From: CAYUCJ01 sp049282265
GTDB taxonomy: Bacteria > Desulfobacterota > DSM-4660 > Desulfatiglandales > Desulfatiglandaceae
Direction: 5' to 3'
Assembly: GCA_049282265.1 (NCBI GenBank)
Contig: JBAPTR010000097.1
Location: 1 to 17,747, forward strand
DNA length: 17,747 bases
The notes under the pieces are model-generated. The model made no database searches and was not told where the DNA came from. It worked only from the letters and a program-made list of their open reading frames with translations. This document shows positions 15,506-17,747 of this stretch, one piece after another (position 1 is the stretch's first letter; every line of letters begins with the position of its first letter). The position numbers and the translations under genes were made by a program.

Positions 15506-15530
15506 TTTGACATTTGAGCTTTGACATTTG
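15506..15530 (+). repeat. Two direct copies of an 11-bp motif, period 14
   Basis: TTTGACATTTG occurs at 15506-15516 and 15520-15530. The phrase lies in the spacer before the DUF401 gene and resembles low-complexity intergenic repeats. TTGACA within each copy could be mistaken for a -35 box, but no good -10 follows. Confidence 0.5.
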
Positions 15531-16867
15531 CTTATTCCCGGCTTGGCCGCCTCTGGCGGGCTGGTTCGGGGGAGGTATTCACCATCCCGGCTATAATCAA
15601 AGTACTTTCCATATTTGGTCTGATCCTCGTCCTCAACCGGTTGAAGATTGCATTGAGCATCGCACTTTTCATCGGCTCCCTGATCCTGGGAATCTGGATG
15701 CAACTCGGGCCCGCCCGATTGCTGGAAAGCGCCTTCGGCAGTCTTGTGGACCTTCAGACCATCAGCCTGATCCTGATCGTGGGGATCATACTGCTCATGA
15801 GCCGACTCATGAAGGAGACGGGGCACCTGGATAGGATCGTCACGAGCTTCAGTGCCTTGTCAAAAGATCCACGGGTTGCAGGGTCCGTGATGCCGGCATT
15901 GATAGGTCTTCTTCCCATGCCGGGAGGAGCCCTCTTTTCCGCGCCCATGGTGGATACGGCCCTGTGCAAAAACGAAATGTCCGGGGAGGAGAAGACCGCG
16001 GTAAATTATTGGTTCCGACACATCTGGGAATACTGGTGGCCACTTTACCCGGGGGTGGTGCTTGCGGTGGCCTTGCTCAAGGTGGAGGCCTGGCGGTTCA
16101 TGATCATCATGCTCCCCATGACGCTGGTGTCGGTCTTTGCCGGTGTATTCTTCATCCTGAGACCCCTTGGCAAAACTCAAGAAAGGGGCGACGGCGTCTT
16201 TTCCTCCAAAGATATGCGGGGGTTCCTCTGGGAGATCATGCCTATCCTCATTGTCGTGGGCGTTATTCTGGCCCTGGGCGGCGTGACGGGTCTGCTTGAA
16301 ATGATGGGGATTCAAGTCAAGATCCCGGGGTCGGTCTCCATCCTTCCGGGTCTTGCTGCCTCGACCCTATGGATAGGCTTCGTGAACCGCATAAAAATGA
16401 GAAAAGTCTTTCAGGAAGCCACAAGCAAGGGGGTCCTGCCCATGCTGCTCCTGGTGGTCTCCATCATGGTTTTCAAGGGCGTGATGAACGACAGCGAGGC
16501 GGTCATCCAGATACGAAATGAATTGATGGCCTACAGGATTCCCGTTATCATGGTCATCTTGATCATGCCGTTTCTTTCCGGCCTGATTACGGGAATAGCC
16601 ATCGGCTTTGTCGGGACCTCCTTTCCATTGATTATTCCCATGTTTCCAACGACCGACCTCTTCACCTACCTTTCATGGGCTGCTATGGCCTACTCCTTCG
16701 GGTACATGGGCATGATGCTCTCGCCCGTCCATCTCTGTCTGCTTGTCACCAAGGACTATTTCAAGGCGGGCCTGGCGCGCAGCTACAAATACCTTTTTCT
16801 GCCTGTGCTGGCGGTTATGGTGACTGCGCTCTTGTTGTTCGCAGCATCAAGATTGATGGCTTCGTAA
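15521..16867 (+). CDS. DUF401 family integral membrane protein, putative transporter
   Basis: Hydrophobic protein of up to 448 residues with about ten predicted membrane segments, for example IKVLSIFGLILVLNRLKIAL, ISLILIVGIILLMS, FMIIMLPMTLVSVFAGVFFI and YKYLFLPVLAVMVTALLLF. The signature LPMPGGALFSAPMVD and the VGTSFPLIIPMF segment match the DUF401 family, widespread in anaerobes and archaea with unknown substrate. The start is uncertain. TTG 15521 has no ribosome binding site and lies in a repeat. A strong GGGGGAGG (15568-15575) is followed 8 bases later by an in-frame ATC (15584), where the family N-terminus (PAIIKVLSIFG) begins. The final codons (ATG GCT TCG TAA) lie in the terminal repeat of the adjoining element, which provides the stop. 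It is probably the last gene of the plus-strand run. Confidence 0.82.
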   Translation: MTFAYSRLGRLWRAGSGEVFTIPAIIKVLSIFGLILVLNRLKIALSIALFIGSLILGIWMQLGPARLLESAFGSLVDLQTISLILIVGIILLMSRLMKETGHLDRIVTSFSALSKDPRVAGSVMPALIGLLPMPGGALFSAPMVDTALCKNEMSGEEKTAVNYWFRHIWEYWWPLYPGVVLAVALLKVEAWRFMIIMLPMTLVSVFAGVFFILRPLGKTQERGDGVFSSKDMRGFLWEIMPILIVVGVILALGGVTGLLEMMGIQVKIPGSVSILPGLAASTLWIGFVNRIKMRKVFQEATSKGVLPMLLLVVSIMVFKGVMNDSEAVIQIRNELMAYRIPVIMVILIMPFLSGLITGIAIGFVGTSFPLIIPMFPTTDLFTYLSWAAMAYSFGYMGMMLSPVHLCLLVTKDYFKAGLARSYKYLFLPVLAVMVTALLLFAASRLMAS

Positions 16868-17249
16868 AAAGCTAATTTATACTACAAGCGGCAGCCTATG
16901 AGCAACAAAGTTGAGCCGAACCTGAAACTCTTTTTCAGACCCTTTCTAAACACTTCGGAGGGAATGGACGACTATTTGGGGTCTAGCGTAAATTCTAGAA
17001 GCGCGTGGGGTTTGGAGACGTAAACCCCAAATAGTCGTCCATGTCGGCGTCTATTGCCAAGTGCACTATGAGAAAGTATCCGAAAAAGAGCCTCACGCCC
17101 GGCTCGTTGACTTCGGCAGAAAAGAAGACTTCGTTGGAAGTCCAATCTCTGCGTTGCGCTTCATCTTCAGTCACTGCGACGTACCTAACTGTACGTCTCA
17201 TTCCTAAAGATTCGCACGCCTTAATCTTGGCTCCTTTTACTGTGCCATC
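16855..17249. mobile_element. MITE-like foldback repeat element, complete copy B
   Basis: A non-coding stretch of about 395 bp. It opens with GATGGCTTCGTAAAAAGCTA (16855-16874) and closes with GCTCCTTTTACTGTGCCATC (17230-17249), imperfect inverted ends sharing TTTTAC and GCCATC. Inside, 16964-16982 and 17024-17042 form a perfect 19-bp inverted repeat. The flanking arms are also complementary: 16927-16947 resembles the reverse complement of 17070-17090, which extends the foldback. A further hairpin, GACGTAC 17178-17184 with GTACGTC 17191-17197, lies on the right. No transposase or convincing protein is encoded; the ORFs that cross it are shadows. A second, partial copy is at 1-234. CATCAAGATT occurs at 16845 and again at 17274, outside the ends, but not flush with the right end, so a target duplication is not established. 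Confidence 0.6.
16964..17042 (+). repeat. Perfect 19-bp inverted repeat with a competing inner hairpin
   Basis: The left arm is 16964-16982, the right arm 17024-17042, with a 41-nt loop. An alternative stem, GGGGTTT (17007-17013) with AAACCCC (17022-17028), uses part of the same right arm, so the two folds exclude each other. It forms the core of copy B. Confidence 0.75.
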
Positions 17250-17681
17250 CAGCTTGAGGACTTTCTACAAGTTCATCAAGATTTATGTGATGTGTTTTTC
17301 CTTGCAATCAATTGGAACGGAAAAGTACTAGGATGTTGTCGCAATTTCTGGGGAGATTTTGGTGGCAATGTGTTTAGTGATGGGTTTATTGACGCACTCA
17401 ACAATGAAAAGCTCAATTACGCTAGGGGCATGCTTCTAGGAATCGATGAAGAAAGAGATGATATCCCGTGCAATACTTGCGACATCTACTTGGCTATGAG
17501 GACAAATGCGAACTGGATAGATGGGAGTGCAAGTGTAAGAAACAAAATCAATGCTGTATTGTCTAGGCTTACTCCTCAGCCTTTATTTTTCATCTCACCT
17601 CTGCGGTCTGTCATCCCCTCTCTGTTGCCTGTCATTAGACTTCTGCATGCGGTCCTCCGACAGTCCTCCTCTGTTCCCTGA
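17250..17681 (+). pseudogene. C-terminal remnant of a radical-SAM/SPASM-domain protein
   Basis: Reading without stops from 17250, the frame gives QLEDFLQVHQDLCDV and then FFLAINWNGKVLGCCRN. This continues into a glycine-rich GNVFSDGF, ALNNEKLNYARGMLLG and DDIPCNTCDIYLAM. The order of an NWNGxV strand, a CC pair, a GN-x-FSDGF turn, a helix and a PCxxCDI site is typical of SPASM domains that bind auxiliary Fe-S clusters after a radical-SAM core. That core is missing: the sequence just before 17250 is the repeat element. The only start inside is GTG 17292. The last 33 or so residues (after LTPQ) are encoded in CT-rich repeat DNA and are unlikely to be original. Base composition is visibly AT-richer than the neighbouring genes. 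The source enzyme is unknown. Confidence 0.6.
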
Positions 17682-17747
17682 TTTCTTGACCTTGTCCTTT
17701 GAATCATGTCCCCTGACCACGGCCTTCTGCCTTCTATCTTCCGACTT
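17585..17747. repeat. Degenerate CT-rich short repeat tract
   Basis: The plus strand is a run of loosely repeated pyrimidine-rich units of about 7 bp, such as CCTCTG, TCTGTC, TCCTCTG, CTTCTGC and CTTCCGA. It continues to the window end. The tract crosses the 3' end of the SPASM remnant and contains no other gene. Confidence 0.5.

Noticed and set aside
16845..17283. CATCAAGATT repeated at 16845-16854 and 17274-17283 as a target-site duplication
   Set aside because: The left copy touches the element but the right copy is 24 bp past its end and within the SPASM frame; a chance match cannot be excluded.
17041..17331. 96-codon ORF across the right half of copy B
   Set aside because: It reads through the repeat and then out of frame with the SPASM remnant; no domain or ribosome binding site.

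Overview
The window looks like a chromosomal segment from an anaerobic bacterium of the former Deltaproteobacteria (Desulfobacterota or a syntrophic relative). This is inferred from protein sequence style and gene content: a PPi-type phosphofructokinase, an NIL-domain ferredoxin, several Fe-S and radical-SAM enzymes, a two-CxxC L28 and a DUF401 membrane protein. I ran no database search. Almost the whole window is housekeeping genes; both ends are repetitive, non-coding DNA.

Layout: 1-234 is the right part of a repeat element. Then come ilvD (+); mpl (-), convergent with ilvD; rpmB (+), divergent from mpl; and a minus-strand series read right to left, PPi-phosphofructokinase -> ispG, a 239-bp gap with a promoter-like site, then proS -> rel. 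rpmB and rel converge and overlap by 23 bp at their 3' ends. A divergent promoter region at 10100-10313 separates the phosphofructokinase from a plus-strand run: class I aminotransferase, NIL-domain 2[4Fe-4S] ferredoxin, mnmA, mtaB, a molybdopterin-binding-domain protein with a cysteine tail, and a DUF401 membrane protein. At 16855-17249 a complete copy of the terminal repeat element follows. It abuts an AT-richer C-terminal remnant of a radical-SAM/SPASM protein, whose 3' end runs into a degenerate CT-rich repeat.

How the genes fit together: rel (ppGpp synthesis and hydrolysis) is translationally coupled to proS. The phosphofructokinase carries the Asp/Lys signature of PPi dependence and is coupled to ispG. 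The plus-strand run contains a likely anaerobic tRNA-sulfuration group: ferredoxin, the 2-thiouridylase MnmA with three cysteines where an Fe-S cluster could bind, and the methylthiotransferase MtaB.

The least conventional material is the repeat family. It is a foldback, MITE-like element of about 395 bp with imperfect terminal inverted repeats, a perfect 19-bp internal inverted repeat with a competing inner hairpin, and no coding capacity of its own. One copy forms the whole leader of ilvD as four consecutive hairpins. The other supplies the stop codon of the DUF401 gene and borders a broken radical-SAM gene.
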